Source: Pseudomonadota bacterium | GTDB lineage: Bacteria > Pseudomonadota > Gammaproteobacteria > Burkholderiales > Burkholderiaceae_C | Assembly: GCA_023435325.1 (NCBI GenBank) | Contig: JAEYRT010000018.1 | Span: forward strand, 1 to 7,928 | Length of the DNA: 7,928 bases | Direction: 5' to 3' | Part shown: positions 1-6,683 of the stretch, one piece after another | Position numbering within the stretch: the stretch's first letter is position 1 | Layout: each line of letters begins with the position of its first letter | Notes under the pieces: model-generated | What the model saw: the letters and a program-made list of their open reading frames with translations, nothing else | Database searches by the model: none | Told to the model about the DNA's origin: nothing | Made by a program: the position numbers and the translations under genes

Positions 1-2092
1 CCAGGGTGTAGTGCCCTGGAATACAGTGATTCAGCCGGGTGGCCACCAGTCTGAGCAGTGCATCGCCCAGTTCGTGCCCCAATGTCTCATTGAGTGACTT
101 GAAGTTGTCCAGATCCAGCAGCAGCAAAGCCCCTTTGGGTGCATTGGTCCTCTGACTGCGCACCAGCGCCTCACCCAAACGGTCCAGCAACAAACGCCGG
201 TTGGGCAGTTGGGTCAGGGTGTCGTAAAAGCCCAGCCAGCGTATCTCTGCTTCCGCTGCCTTGCGGGAAGTCACATCGACAAAGCTCAACAAAATGCGTC
301 CGCCCAGGAAACGTCCCGAGACTTCCATGATGAGCTCTTGACCATCCTTGCCACGCAGCAAATACTCCATCGCAGGCATGTTCACGCCGGAAGGGACCAC
401 TTCACAGCGCCCCGCATTCAGGCGTTTGCGCAGATCACTGTGCTGCTGCCCATCTGCACACAGCAGGCGCCACATTGAGGATTCGTCAGACAAATCACTC
501 TGGGACCAGCCCGTACTCACCTCGAATTGGTGATTGACGAACTCAATATCACCCTGCGGCCCGACCACGACCAGACCCACCGGCATATAGCGCAACATCT
601 CGCTGGAATAGGCCTCACGCGCCTGCAGTTGCTCCTGCATCAGGCGCCGCTCCGACACATCTTGCAAAAGGACGATGAGGCGGTCACTGTTGACTGCCTC
701 ATCCGTTTGCAAGGGAGACACCCATGCCTCACACCAGATGACAGTACCATCCTCACGCATCAATCGCTGCGTGACGGAAAAATGATGGCGTTTGCCTTCC
801 TGTATATCCCTGACGAGAGATTGTGCCGCCGCTCGCTCATCGGGATGCAGAACGTCATAGACGTCCATGGTTTCCAGCGCATCAAGGCTGTAACCCAGGA
901 CCTCCACAAAACGCATATTGGCACTGATGAATCGCTCCGATGCGGGATCGATCTCAGCAACGCCCATGGCCGACTGGTGAAACAGGGCGTTCAGACGCCC
1001 GGTATGCTCGCGCAGCAAGTGATGCTTGGCCTGTGCACGCAACTGTGCGCGCGAACGCTGCAGCGAAAGCAACAGGACAATCGCTGCCAGCAAGGAACTG
1101 GCACACAGAACGCCTGCCGCAACCGTCCATGAGAAATAACGCTCTGCCCCCGAAAGCATGGAAGATCTGGGCGCGAACTCCAGGGCCCAGATGCGTCCTC
1201 CCACCAGCAATTCGCGGTGGCTTCGCAAACTATCCGACCTGATGGCATCCCAGCCCTCTGAGCGGAACACCAACAGCCCCTCCGGCTCCTGAGCCGTGAT
1301 GCCCGATTTGCGCCCCATGTCACGGACGGTGACGACGACATCCGACAGCAAGCCTCGGGAGAGAAAGTGCACCATCATCCGCTCGATGCGCACACTCAGG
1401 TTCAGAAAACGGGTCGGTGCTTCGGCTTCACCGGCAAGAGGGCCTTCTGTATTTTTCAGCGCCACACTCAGCAGCACACCTGTTTTGCCAGCCCCGGTTT
1501 GCTTCAAGGGGAAAGGGGCACTCAGGGCCGGCCGGTCTGTCCAACGCATACCGGCAATCAATTGCTTGATGGCAGGTATTTCACCCATGTCCAGCCCTCT
1601 GAGTTTGGACTGAAGCTCCGGTGGCCAGACACTTTCCACCACATACCGATCCTGCGCGCCATCCGAAAGCATGGGCATCTGGCTTTCAGGTATATGCGTG
1701 TCAGCGCTTTTTTCGCCCAACAAATGGAGCCGATAGCTGCTGTATTGCTGGGCATTCAGGCGCAAGACGTGGTTGACGCTTTCCACTCCCGGGTGGCGCA
1801 CGCTGATCTCCTGCGCCAGTTCGGTGGCCGTGAACGCGTCCTGCGCCGTCAAGTTGCCCTCATCCAGCAGGGCGCGCAGCCCCTGGACAATATCGCCGTA
1901 AGCAAGCAGGCGCTGCTCCACAGAGGCCGAAAACAAATGTACCTGCTGGTCCAGACGGTCTTGCACCGTCTGTATTTGCCGCTTTTCCAGAACCTGCCAC
2001 AGACCGGCACTCAAGCTCACTCCCACGACAAGAACTGCGGCTGCAGGCCACCATACGTGCAGACGCTGTTCAAGTTTGGAGGAAAGTTTCAT
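1..2092 (-). CDS. CHASE-PAS-PAS-GGDEF membrane sensor, probable diguanylate cyclase (3' end outside window)
   Basis: The minus-strand frame stays open from the ATG at 2092 to the left edge, giving 697 residues without a stop. Layout: membrane segment at about residues 14-35; periplasmic region resembling a CHASE domain (QGLRALLDEGN near 70-80, then APFPLKQTGAGKTGVLLSVAL near 192-212); second membrane segment about 320-344; PAS about 367-485; a second PAS-like domain about 499-610; start of a GGDEF domain from about 618. The GGDEF part shows DTLTQLPNRR (624-633) and DLDNFKSLNETLGHELGD (660-677). D660, N668 and D677 match the metal- and guanine-binding positions of PleD. The GG(D/E)EF signature and any EAL domain lie beyond the edge, so c-di-GMP synthesis is inferred. 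The ligand of the periplasmic domain is unknown. The ATG has no clear Shine-Dalgarno; it was chosen because it directly precedes the first membrane helix and an in-frame TAA lies upstream at 2158-2156. Confidence 0.9.
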   Translation of the reverse strand, partial: MKLSSKLEQRLHVWWPAAAVLVVGVSLSAGLWQVLEKRQIQTVQDRLDQQVHLFSASVEQRLLAYGDIVQGLRALLDEGNLTAQDAFTATELAQEISVRHPGVESVNHVLRLNAQQYSSYRLHLLGEKSADTHIPESQMPMLSDGAQDRYVVESVWPPELQSKLRGLDMGEIPAIKQLIAGMRWTDRPALSAPFPLKQTGAGKTGVLLSVALKNTEGPLAGEAEAPTRFLNLSVRIERMMVHFLSRGLLSDVVVTVRDMGRKSGITAQEPEGLLVFRSEGWDAIRSDSLRSHRELLVGGRIWALEFAPRSSMLSGAERYFSWTVAAGVLCASSLLAAIVLLLSLQRSRAQLRAQAKHHLLREHTGRLNALFHQSAMGVAEIDPASERFISANMRFVEVLGYSLDALETMDVYDVLHPDERAAAQSLVRDIQEGKRHHFSVTQRLMREDGTVIWCEAWVSPLQTDEAVNSDRLIVLLQDVSERRLMQEQLQAREAYSSEMLRYMPVGLVVVGPQGDIEFVNHQFEVSTGWSQSDLSDESSMWRLLCADGQQHSDLRKRLNAGRCEVVPSGVNMPAMEYLLRGKDGQELIMEVSGRFLGGRILLSFVDVTSRKAAEAEIRWLGFYDTLTQLPNRRLLLDRLGEALVRSQRTNAPKGALLLLDLDNFKSLNETLGHELGDALLRLVATRLNHCIPGHYTL

Positions 2093-2155
2093 GAAAAAAG
2101 CTGAGAAGTTGAAAACGAAGCGCCCATGCAAAAGCAAAGCCCGGGCACAACTTTT

Positions 2156-2173
2156 TTATTTTTTGCAAAGCAT
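2156..2173 (-). CDS. Candidate five-codon leader ORF upstream of the cyclase gene
   Basis: On the minus strand a perfect AGGAGG (2184-2179) sits five bases before an ATG at 2173. The ATG opens a reading frame of only five codons (M-L-C-K-K) ending in TAA. It is in the same frame as the cyclase ATG at 2092, and the stop falls between two runs of six A. This could be a leader peptide, the remnant of a longer N-terminus, or chance. Nothing proves that it is translated. Confidence 0.25.
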   Translation of the reverse strand: MLCKK

Positions 2174-2178
2174 AACCG

Positions 2179-2184
2179 CCTCCT
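2179..2184 (-). promoter_or_regulatory. Strong Shine-Dalgarno without a long ORF behind it
   Basis: The minus strand reads AGGAGG here, a perfect anti-16S match. The only ATG at suitable spacing starts a five-codon ORF. The next large ORF, the cyclase starting 87 bases further on, has no recognisable binding site of its own. Confidence 0.4.
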
Positions 2185-2220
2185 GGCACCACGAAATTTA
2201 ATCAAAAGGGAAAAAATGCC

Positions 2221-3132
2221 CTAAAAAAGTGCTCCATCCGGTCTCAGGCGCTGATGCTGCTCGGCCATGCAATGCTTAAGCAAACGCCAGACCACCTGGA
2301 TGCGCGGGACATCCTTGGCCTCCGGCGGCATGGACATCCAGAAAGTGCGCTCAAATCTGGCCTCTTCCGGCATGACCCGCTGCAGCAGCGGATCACGATC
2401 GGCCAGAAATGCCGGCAACACGGCCAGCCCTGCTCCCGCACGCACGGCTTCATATTGCGCAGCAATGCTGGTGCTGCGAAAAACGAACTGCGCAGGCTTG
2501 TGTACCTGTGCCAGCAACTGGAGCTCCTTGGAAAACAGCAGGTCATCCACGTAGTGGATGAATTGGTGATGGCGCAAATCTTCACGGCTGCGCACCAAAG
2601 GTTTGCGCGCCAGATATTGGCGTTCACCGTAGAGATACAGGTGATAGTCCGCCAGCTTGCTCACTATCACCGTGCCTCGCTTGGGGCGCTCCAGTGAAAT
2701 CACGATATCGGCTTCACGGCGTGAAAGATGCATCAATCTGGGCAGCGCCAGCAAGTCCACCGACAACTTCGGGTGTTGCTGTGACAGCTGCGCCAAAGCG
2801 GCTGCCAGCAGCTGCACGCCCAAGCCTTCGGTCACCCCCACACGGACCAGGCCGGCCACCGTGTCCTGTGCCACCGCCTGGGACAGCGTCATGCTTTCCA
2901 GGCCCTGGGCGGCCTTTTCCATGGCCTGGGCAATGGGCAGCAGGGCCTGGCCTGCCCCGTTGAGCTTGTGCCCCGCGGCATCCCGCACAAACAGCGGGTG
3001 ACCGACCTGCTGCTCCAGTGCCTGGATGCGCCGTGCCACGGTCGTGTGCTCCACCGCAAGCACGCGTGCAGCGCCGGCCAAGGTGCCGGTCTGTGCCAAT
3101 GCCGCAAAAAACCGCAAATGATCCCAATCCAT
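2221..3132 (-). CDS. LysR-family transcriptional regulator
   Basis: A 303-residue protein of normal LysR-family length. The N-terminal winged helix-turn-helix spans about residues 3-62 (LRFFAALAQTGTLAGAARVL, then HTTVARRIQALEQQVGHPLF, the recognition-helix and wing pattern). A linker helix covers about 63-90. The effector-binding domain begins near residue 94 (GLVRVGVTEGLG) and includes the late RAGAGLAVLPAFL motif at 231-243. The ATG at 3132 was chosen because LysR proteins usually begin a few residues before the LRFF helix; an upstream in-frame ATG at 3216 would add 28 atypical residues. No strong ribosome binding site precedes either start. It is divergent from mmsA with 117 bp between the two starts, a classic arrangement for a regulator of the adjacent gene, so control of mmsA is a reasonable inference. 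The effector cannot be read from the sequence. It is unrelated to MmsR of Pseudomonas, which belongs to the AraC family. Confidence 0.92.
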   Translation of the reverse strand: MDWDHLRFFAALAQTGTLAGAARVLAVEHTTVARRIQALEQQVGHPLFVRDAAGHKLNGAGQALLPIAQAMEKAAQGLESMTLSQAVAQDTVAGLVRVGVTEGLGVQLLAAALAQLSQQHPKLSVDLLALPRLMHLSRREADIVISLERPKRGTVIVSKLADYHLYLYGERQYLARKPLVRSREDLRHHQFIHYVDDLLFSKELQLLAQVHKPAQFVFRSTSIAAQYEAVRAGAGLAVLPAFLADRDPLLQRVMPEEARFERTFWMSMPPEAKDVPRIQVVWRLLKHCMAEQHQRLRPDGALF

Positions 3133-3148
3133 GCACGGAGTGTGCCTG

Positions 3149-3180
3149 TGCATTTTTGCAAAGCCAAGGTGCGTAAACGC
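3149..3180. promoter_or_regulatory. Short inverted repeats in the lysR-mmsA intergenic region, candidate LysR-type operator
   Basis: Two small dyads lie between the divergent starts: TGCA-TTTT-TGCA at 3149-3160 and GCGT-AA-ACGC at 3171-3180. Both are upstream of the predicted mmsA promoter, where LysR proteins usually bind. The arms are only four bases, so this is suggestive only. Confidence 0.25.
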
Positions 3181-3183
3181 GTA

Positions 3184-3212
3184 TTGCCCAAGCAGATTTG
3201 CACACCTACGAT
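3184..3212 (+). promoter_or_regulatory. Candidate sigma-70 promoter of mmsA
   Basis: A -35 element TTGCCC (3184-3189) and a -10 element TACGAT (3207-3212) are separated by 17 bases, each matching four of six consensus positions. Transcription would start near 3219, leaving a leader of about 30 bases that carries the AAGGAG site. The imperfect hexamers suit a promoter that depends on an activator. Confidence 0.4.
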
Positions 3213-3249
3213 GCACTGCACAGACCTATAGACAGAAGGAGACAATGCC

Positions 3250-4773
3250 ATGAACGCCCCTACCGCCACGCAAGTGCTGGCCCCTACGGTCAAGCTGCTG
3301 ATCAACGGCAAATTCGTCGAATCCAACACCACCCAGTGGCGCAATGTGGTCAACCCCGCAACGCAGGAAGTGCTGGCCCGCGTGCCTTTTGCCACGCCGG
3401 AAGAAATCAATCTGGCCGTGAGCAATGCCAAAGAAGCCTTCAAAAGCTGGAAGAAGACGCCTATCGGCACACGCGCACGTATTTTCCTGAAGCTGCAACA
3501 GCTGATCCGCGAGAACATGAAAGAGCTGGCTGCCCTGCTGACAGCCGAGCAGGGCAAGACCCTGCCCGATGCCGAGGGTGATGTCTTCCGCGGCCTGGAA
3601 GTGGTGGAGCACGCCGCCAACATCGGCACACTGCAGCTGGGCGAGCTGGCCAACAACGTGGCCAACGGTGTCGACACCTATACGCTGAACCAGCCACTGG
3701 GCGTGTGCGCAGGCATCACCCCCTTCAACTTCCCTGCCATGATTCCGCTGTGGATGTTCCCCATGGCCATTGCCACGGGCAATACCTTTGTGCTCAAGCC
3801 TTCCGAGCAGGACCCCATGGTCACCATGCGTCTGTGCGAATTGGCACTGGAGGCCGGCGTCCCGCCTGGCGTGCTGAACGTGGTGCATGGCGGTGAGGAT
3901 GTGGTGAATGCCATTTGCGACCATCCTGACATCAAAGCCATCAGCTTTGTCGGCTCCACCAAGGTGGGTACGCATGTGTACAACCGCGCCAGCCTCAACG
4001 GCAAGCGCGTGCAGTGCATGATGGGCGCCAAGAACCACGCCATCGTGCTGCCGGACGCCAACAAGGAGCAATCGCTCAATGCCCTGGCTGGCGCCGCCTT
4101 TGGTGCCGCAGGCCAGCGATGCATGGCGCTGTCGGTGGTGGTGCTGGTGGGAGAGGCGCAGAAGTGGATCCCCGAGCTGGTCGAAAAAGCCAAGACCCTC
4201 AAGGTCAACGCAGGCACCGAAGCCGGCACCGATGTGGGCCCCGTGATTTCCTGTGCGGCGCTGTCGCGCGTGGAAAGCCTGATCGAGCGCGGTGTGACTG
4301 AAGGGGCTGTGCTGGAGCTGGACGGCCGCAAACCCCAGGTGGCAGGCTTTGAAAAAGGCAATTTCGTTGGCCCGACCATCTTCAGCGGCGTCAAGCCCGG
4401 CATGAGCATTTACGACCAGGAAATCTTTGGCCCCGTGCTGTGTCTGGTAGCCGCCGACGATATCGATCAGGCCATTGACTTCATCAACGCCAACCCCAAC
4501 GGCAACGGTACCGCCATCTTCACCCAGTCGGGTGCGGCAGCACGCAAGTTCCAGGAAGAGATTGACGTGGGCCAGGTTGGCATCAACGTGCCTATCCCTG
4601 TCCCTGTCCCGCTGTTCTCTTTCACCGGCAGCCGTGCTTCCAAGCTGGGCGATCTGGGTCCTTATGGCAAGCAAGTGGTCATGTTCTACACCCAGACCAA
4701 GACCGTGACCGCACGCTGGTTCGATGACAGCACCGTGTCGCAAGGGGTGAACACCACCATCAGCTTGAAATAA
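3250..4773 (+). CDS. mmsA: CoA-acylating methylmalonate-semialdehyde dehydrogenase
   Basis: A 507-residue protein, the usual length for this aldehyde dehydrogenase subfamily. It oxidatively decarboxylates methylmalonate semialdehyde with NAD+ and CoA to propionyl-CoA, the last step of valine and isobutyrate breakdown; it should be cytosolic. Visible features are the N-terminal LINGKFVES and NPATQEVLARVPFAT; TPFNFPAMIPLWMFPMAIA (157-175) and LKPSEQDPM (182-190) of the cofactor fold; FVGST (233-237); MGAKNH (258-263), where most aldehyde dehydrogenases carry the general-base Glu and this CoA-dependent family has Asn; the catalytic Cys291 in GQRCMALS; EIFGPVL (391-397); and the proline-rich INVPIPVPVPLFSFTGSR near 445-462, typical of the family. 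AAGGAG (3236-3241) lies eight bases before the ATG. The gene is divergent from the LysR gene and leads the cluster. Confusion with another aldehyde dehydrogenase is unlikely. Confidence 0.97.
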   Translation: MNAPTATQVLAPTVKLLINGKFVESNTTQWRNVVNPATQEVLARVPFATPEEINLAVSNAKEAFKSWKKTPIGTRARIFLKLQQLIRENMKELAALLTAEQGKTLPDAEGDVFRGLEVVEHAANIGTLQLGELANNVANGVDTYTLNQPLGVCAGITPFNFPAMIPLWMFPMAIATGNTFVLKPSEQDPMVTMRLCELALEAGVPPGVLNVVHGGEDVVNAICDHPDIKAISFVGSTKVGTHVYNRASLNGKRVQCMMGAKNHAIVLPDANKEQSLNALAGAAFGAAGQRCMALSVVVLVGEAQKWIPELVEKAKTLKVNAGTEAGTDVGPVISCAALSRVESLIERGVTEGAVLELDGRKPQVAGFEKGNFVGPTIFSGVKPGMSIYDQEIFGPVLCLVAADDIDQAIDFINANPNGNGTAIFTQSGAAARKFQEEIDVGQVGINVPIPVPVPLFSFTGSRASKLGDLGPYGKQVVMFYTQTKTVTARWFDDSTVSQGVNTTISLK

Positions 4774-4845
4774 AGCATAGCTGCCAACGCTGATGCAGCC
4801 TGCGGCAAAGGGCCATCTGGCTTGCAACCCTGAGAAGATAGGGGC

Positions 4846-5253
4846 ATGAGCTTTCTTCACTTCTCACGGTTTCGCTGGGCCATGGCCTTGTGCGCCAGCT
4901 GCTTCAGTCTGACAGTCTGGGCACAGGCCGGTGGCCGGTGCGATCCGCAGTCGGACGACACCGCCAGCCGCAATGCCTGTGCCGTGAAGCGCTTTCAAGC
5001 CACTGACACGGCGCACAACATCTTGTATGCCGACGTCATGCAGGCCCTGTCCGCCCAGGAGCGCCCGGCTTTGCGCAAAGACCAGAGCGCATGGAGCCGC
5101 CAGCGCATGCAGCACTGCAAGGCCCGGCATGCGGCTGACGAAAGTCGCACCGACTGGCCCCAGCGCCTGCATGACTGCCTGACACAGGCCACCGAACAAC
5201 GCCGCCAAACGCTGATGCACTGGCTGCATGAAGGGAGAGCACCGGACGGCTGA
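4846..5253 (+). CDS. Secreted LprI/DUF1311-like small protein
   Basis: A 135-residue protein with a signal peptide: Arg-containing start, hydrophobic stretch about 11-25, probable cleavage after AQA at residue 28. The mature part has four cysteines (32, 45, 91, 111), compatible with two disulfides in the periplasm. The spacing and residues (RNACAVKRF near 42-50, HNILYADVMQAL 57-68, LRKDQSAWSRQRMQHC 76-91, a late DCLTQATEQRRQTL) resemble the LprI N-terminal (DUF1311) family. One member, mycobacterial LprI, inhibits lysozyme; most members have no known function, so inhibitor activity here is only a possibility. It lies 72 bases after mmsA and 55 before the acyl-CoA dehydrogenase, on the same strand, and is probably co-transcribed. 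Its translation signal is poor (GATAGGGGC directly before ATG), suggesting lower expression than its neighbours. No enzymatic link to valine breakdown is visible. Confidence 0.8.
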   Translation: MSFLHFSRFRWAMALCASCFSLTVWAQAGGRCDPQSDDTASRNACAVKRFQATDTAHNILYADVMQALSAQERPALRKDQSAWSRQRMQHCKARHAADESRTDWPQRLHDCLTQATEQRRQTLMHWLHEGRAPDG

Positions 5254-5308
5254 TCCGCTGCTCCCCCCGCTCAACAAAAGCCGCCAAGAACAACAAGGAG
5301 ACAACGCC

Positions 5309-6475
5309 ATGAACTTTGAGCTGAGCGAAGACCAACGCGCATTTGCCGAAACTGCGCGCCAGTTCGCCCAAGACGAACTGGCACCCCAGGCCGCACGGTG
5401 GGATGCAGAGGGCATTTTCCCGCGCGAGGCCATTGCCAAAGCAGGTGCGCTGGGTTTTTGCGGTCTGTACACCCCCGAAAACGCTGGGGGCTTGGCCCTG
5501 CCCCGTCTGGATGCCACCCTGGTTTTTGAAGAAATGGCAGCAGTGGACCCCAGCACCACCGCCTTTATCACCATCCACAACATGGCAACCTGGATGCTGG
5601 GCACCTGGGCCACCGATGCCGTGCGCGCAGAATGGGGCGAAGCTTTGAGCAGCGGGCACAAGCTTGCCAGCTATTGCCTGACCGAGCCCGGTGCGGGTTC
5701 GGATGCAGCCTCGCTCAAAACCAGGGCCGAACTGGCGGGGAGCGAATACATCATCAATGGCTCCAAAGCCTTTATCAGTGGTGCGGGCAGCACGGATGTG
5801 CTGGTGCTCATGGCACGCACGGGCGATGCCCATTCCGGTGCTTCGGGCATCAGCGCCTTTGCCGTACCCGCCAATGCCGAAGGCATCAGCTACGGCAAGA
5901 AGGAAGAAAAAATGGGCTGGAACAGCCAGCCCACCCGCGTCATCAACTTCGACAACGTGCGCATTCCTGCCCACCACCTGCTGGGCCAGGAAGGCGAAGG
6001 CTTCAAGATTGCCATGAAGGGGTTGGACGGCGGACGCATCAACATCGCCACCTGCTCGGTCGGCGCAGCACAAGGTGCGCTCAGCCAAGCACAGCAGTAC
6101 CTGCACGAGCGCAAACAGTTCGGTAAATCCATTGCCAGTTTTCAAGCCCTGCAGTTCAAGCTCGCAGACATGGCGACCGAACTGGTGGCTGCCCGCCAAA
6201 TGGTCCGTCTGGCCGCCAGCAAACTGGATGCAGGTGCGCGCGATGCCTCCACCTACTGCGCCATGGCCAAGCGCTTTGCCACCGATGCCGGATTCATGGT
6301 GTGCAACGAGGCACTGCAATTGCACGGTGGATACGGCTATCTGCGCGATTTCCCGCTGGAGCGCCTGGTGCGTGACGCGCGCGTGCACCAGATTCTGGAA
6401 GGCACGAACGAAATCATGCGCGTCATCATTGCCCGCCGCATGCTGGAAAGTGATGCGCCCGAATGGATTCGTTGA
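5309..6475 (+). CDS. Acyl-CoA dehydrogenase, probably isobutyryl-CoA dehydrogenase
   Basis: A 388-residue FAD flavoprotein of the acyl-CoA dehydrogenase family. N-terminal helical domain about 1-120; middle beta domain with CLTEPGAGSDAASLKT (123-138) and KAFISGAG (153-160); C-terminal helical domain with RKQFGKSIASFQALQFKLADM (268-288), LQLHGGYGYL (336-345) and RVHQILEGTNEIMR (358-371). E364 in LEGTNE is at the catalytic-base position of short-chain and isobutyryl-CoA enzymes. Placement between mmsA and mmsB points to isobutyryl-CoA to methacrylyl-CoA in valine breakdown; 2-methylbutyryl- or butyryl-CoA dehydrogenase cannot be excluded from sequence alone. Electrons would pass to electron transfer flavoprotein, whose genes are not here. 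The start at 5309 was chosen because AAGGAG (5295-5300) sits eight bases upstream and the protein then begins MNFELSEDQRAFAETARQFA as in the family. An in-frame ATG at 5228 would overlap the preceding gene and add 27 unrelated residues. Confidence 0.93.
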   Translation: MNFELSEDQRAFAETARQFAQDELAPQAARWDAEGIFPREAIAKAGALGFCGLYTPENAGGLALPRLDATLVFEEMAAVDPSTTAFITIHNMATWMLGTWATDAVRAEWGEALSSGHKLASYCLTEPGAGSDAASLKTRAELAGSEYIINGSKAFISGAGSTDVLVLMARTGDAHSGASGISAFAVPANAEGISYGKKEEKMGWNSQPTRVINFDNVRIPAHHLLGQEGEGFKIAMKGLDGGRINIATCSVGAAQGALSQAQQYLHERKQFGKSIASFQALQFKLADMATELVAARQMVRLAASKLDAGARDASTYCAMAKRFATDAGFMVCNEALQLHGGYGYLRDFPLERLVRDARVHQILEGTNEIMRVIIARRMLESDAPEWIR

Positions 6476-6490
6476 CGATCATTCATCAAA

Positions 6491-6581
6491 GATGAGAGCT
6501 ATTAGCGCTTGACCAATCTGGTTTTCAGTATGTTTTATATCTGAAGTCCTTATTCATACAGCGTTATACGCTCTTCTTTTT
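6491..6581. repeat. Long imperfect palindrome (extragenic repeat-like element) between the acyl-CoA dehydrogenase and mmsB
   Basis: About 90 bases of AT-rich DNA fold back on themselves. The outer arms contain AGAGCTATTAGCGCTTGA (from 6495) and, on the other strand of the right half, AGAGCGTATAACGCT (6574-6560). The inner arms are TTCAG (6524-6528) and CTGAA (6541-6545), followed inward by TAT and ATA around a GTTTT loop. Pairing is interrupted by mismatches and bulges. From memory, AGCGCTT-containing palindromes of this kind recur between genes in Comamonadaceae; I could not check this. Confidence 0.5.
6560..6581 (+). terminator. Weak candidate intrinsic terminator after the acyl-CoA dehydrogenase
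   Basis: A perfect five-base stem AGCGT/ACGCT with a three-base loop (6560-6572) is followed by a T-rich tail CTTCTTTTT. The stem is short, so termination is probably partial at best. It overlaps the right arm of the larger palindrome. Confidence 0.35.
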
Positions 6582-6683
6582 AATAAATTTTTCACCTGTC
6601 CACTACACCATTGCACCCCTGCTCCACCTCGGCATCACGGGCAGTCCTCAGAACAACCACAGTACTTTCACCAGGAGACCTAC

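Noticed and set aside
527..2104. Plus-strand frames of 201 and 245 codons opposite the sensor gene
   Set aside because: The minus strand carries a continuous CHASE-PAS-PAS-GGDEF protein; the plus-strand products have no coherent motif.
2196..2225. Possible terminator after the LysR gene (AGGG-N8-CCCT followed by T residues on the minus strand)
   Set aside because: The stem is only four bases with an eight-base loop, too weak to call.
4587..4612. Hexamer-like tandem repeat in mmsA encoding Pro-Ile-Pro-Val-Pro-Val-Pro
   Set aside because: A proline-rich stretch at this place is a normal feature of methylmalonate-semialdehyde dehydrogenases and the length appears usual, so it is not an expansion.
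4774..4845. Possible hairpins between mmsA and the LprI-like gene
   Set aside because: Only three- and four-base stems with no T run; not a terminator.
3226..4860. A 544-codon open frame antisense to mmsA
   Set aside because: The protein is compositionally odd (His, Gly and Gln rich) with no recognisable domain. Such frames arise opposite GC-rich genes, and mmsA on the other strand is unambiguous.
5036..6388. A 450-codon open frame antisense to the acyl-CoA dehydrogenase
   Set aside because: Same codon-bias shadow; it also overlaps the LprI-like gene, and no family motif is visible.
6509..6538. TTGACC and TTTTAT, 18 bases apart, as an mmsB promoter
   Set aside because: The -10 match is weak, it lies inside the palindrome, and a terminator-like hairpin lies between it and mmsB. 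Mentioned only as part of the repeat.
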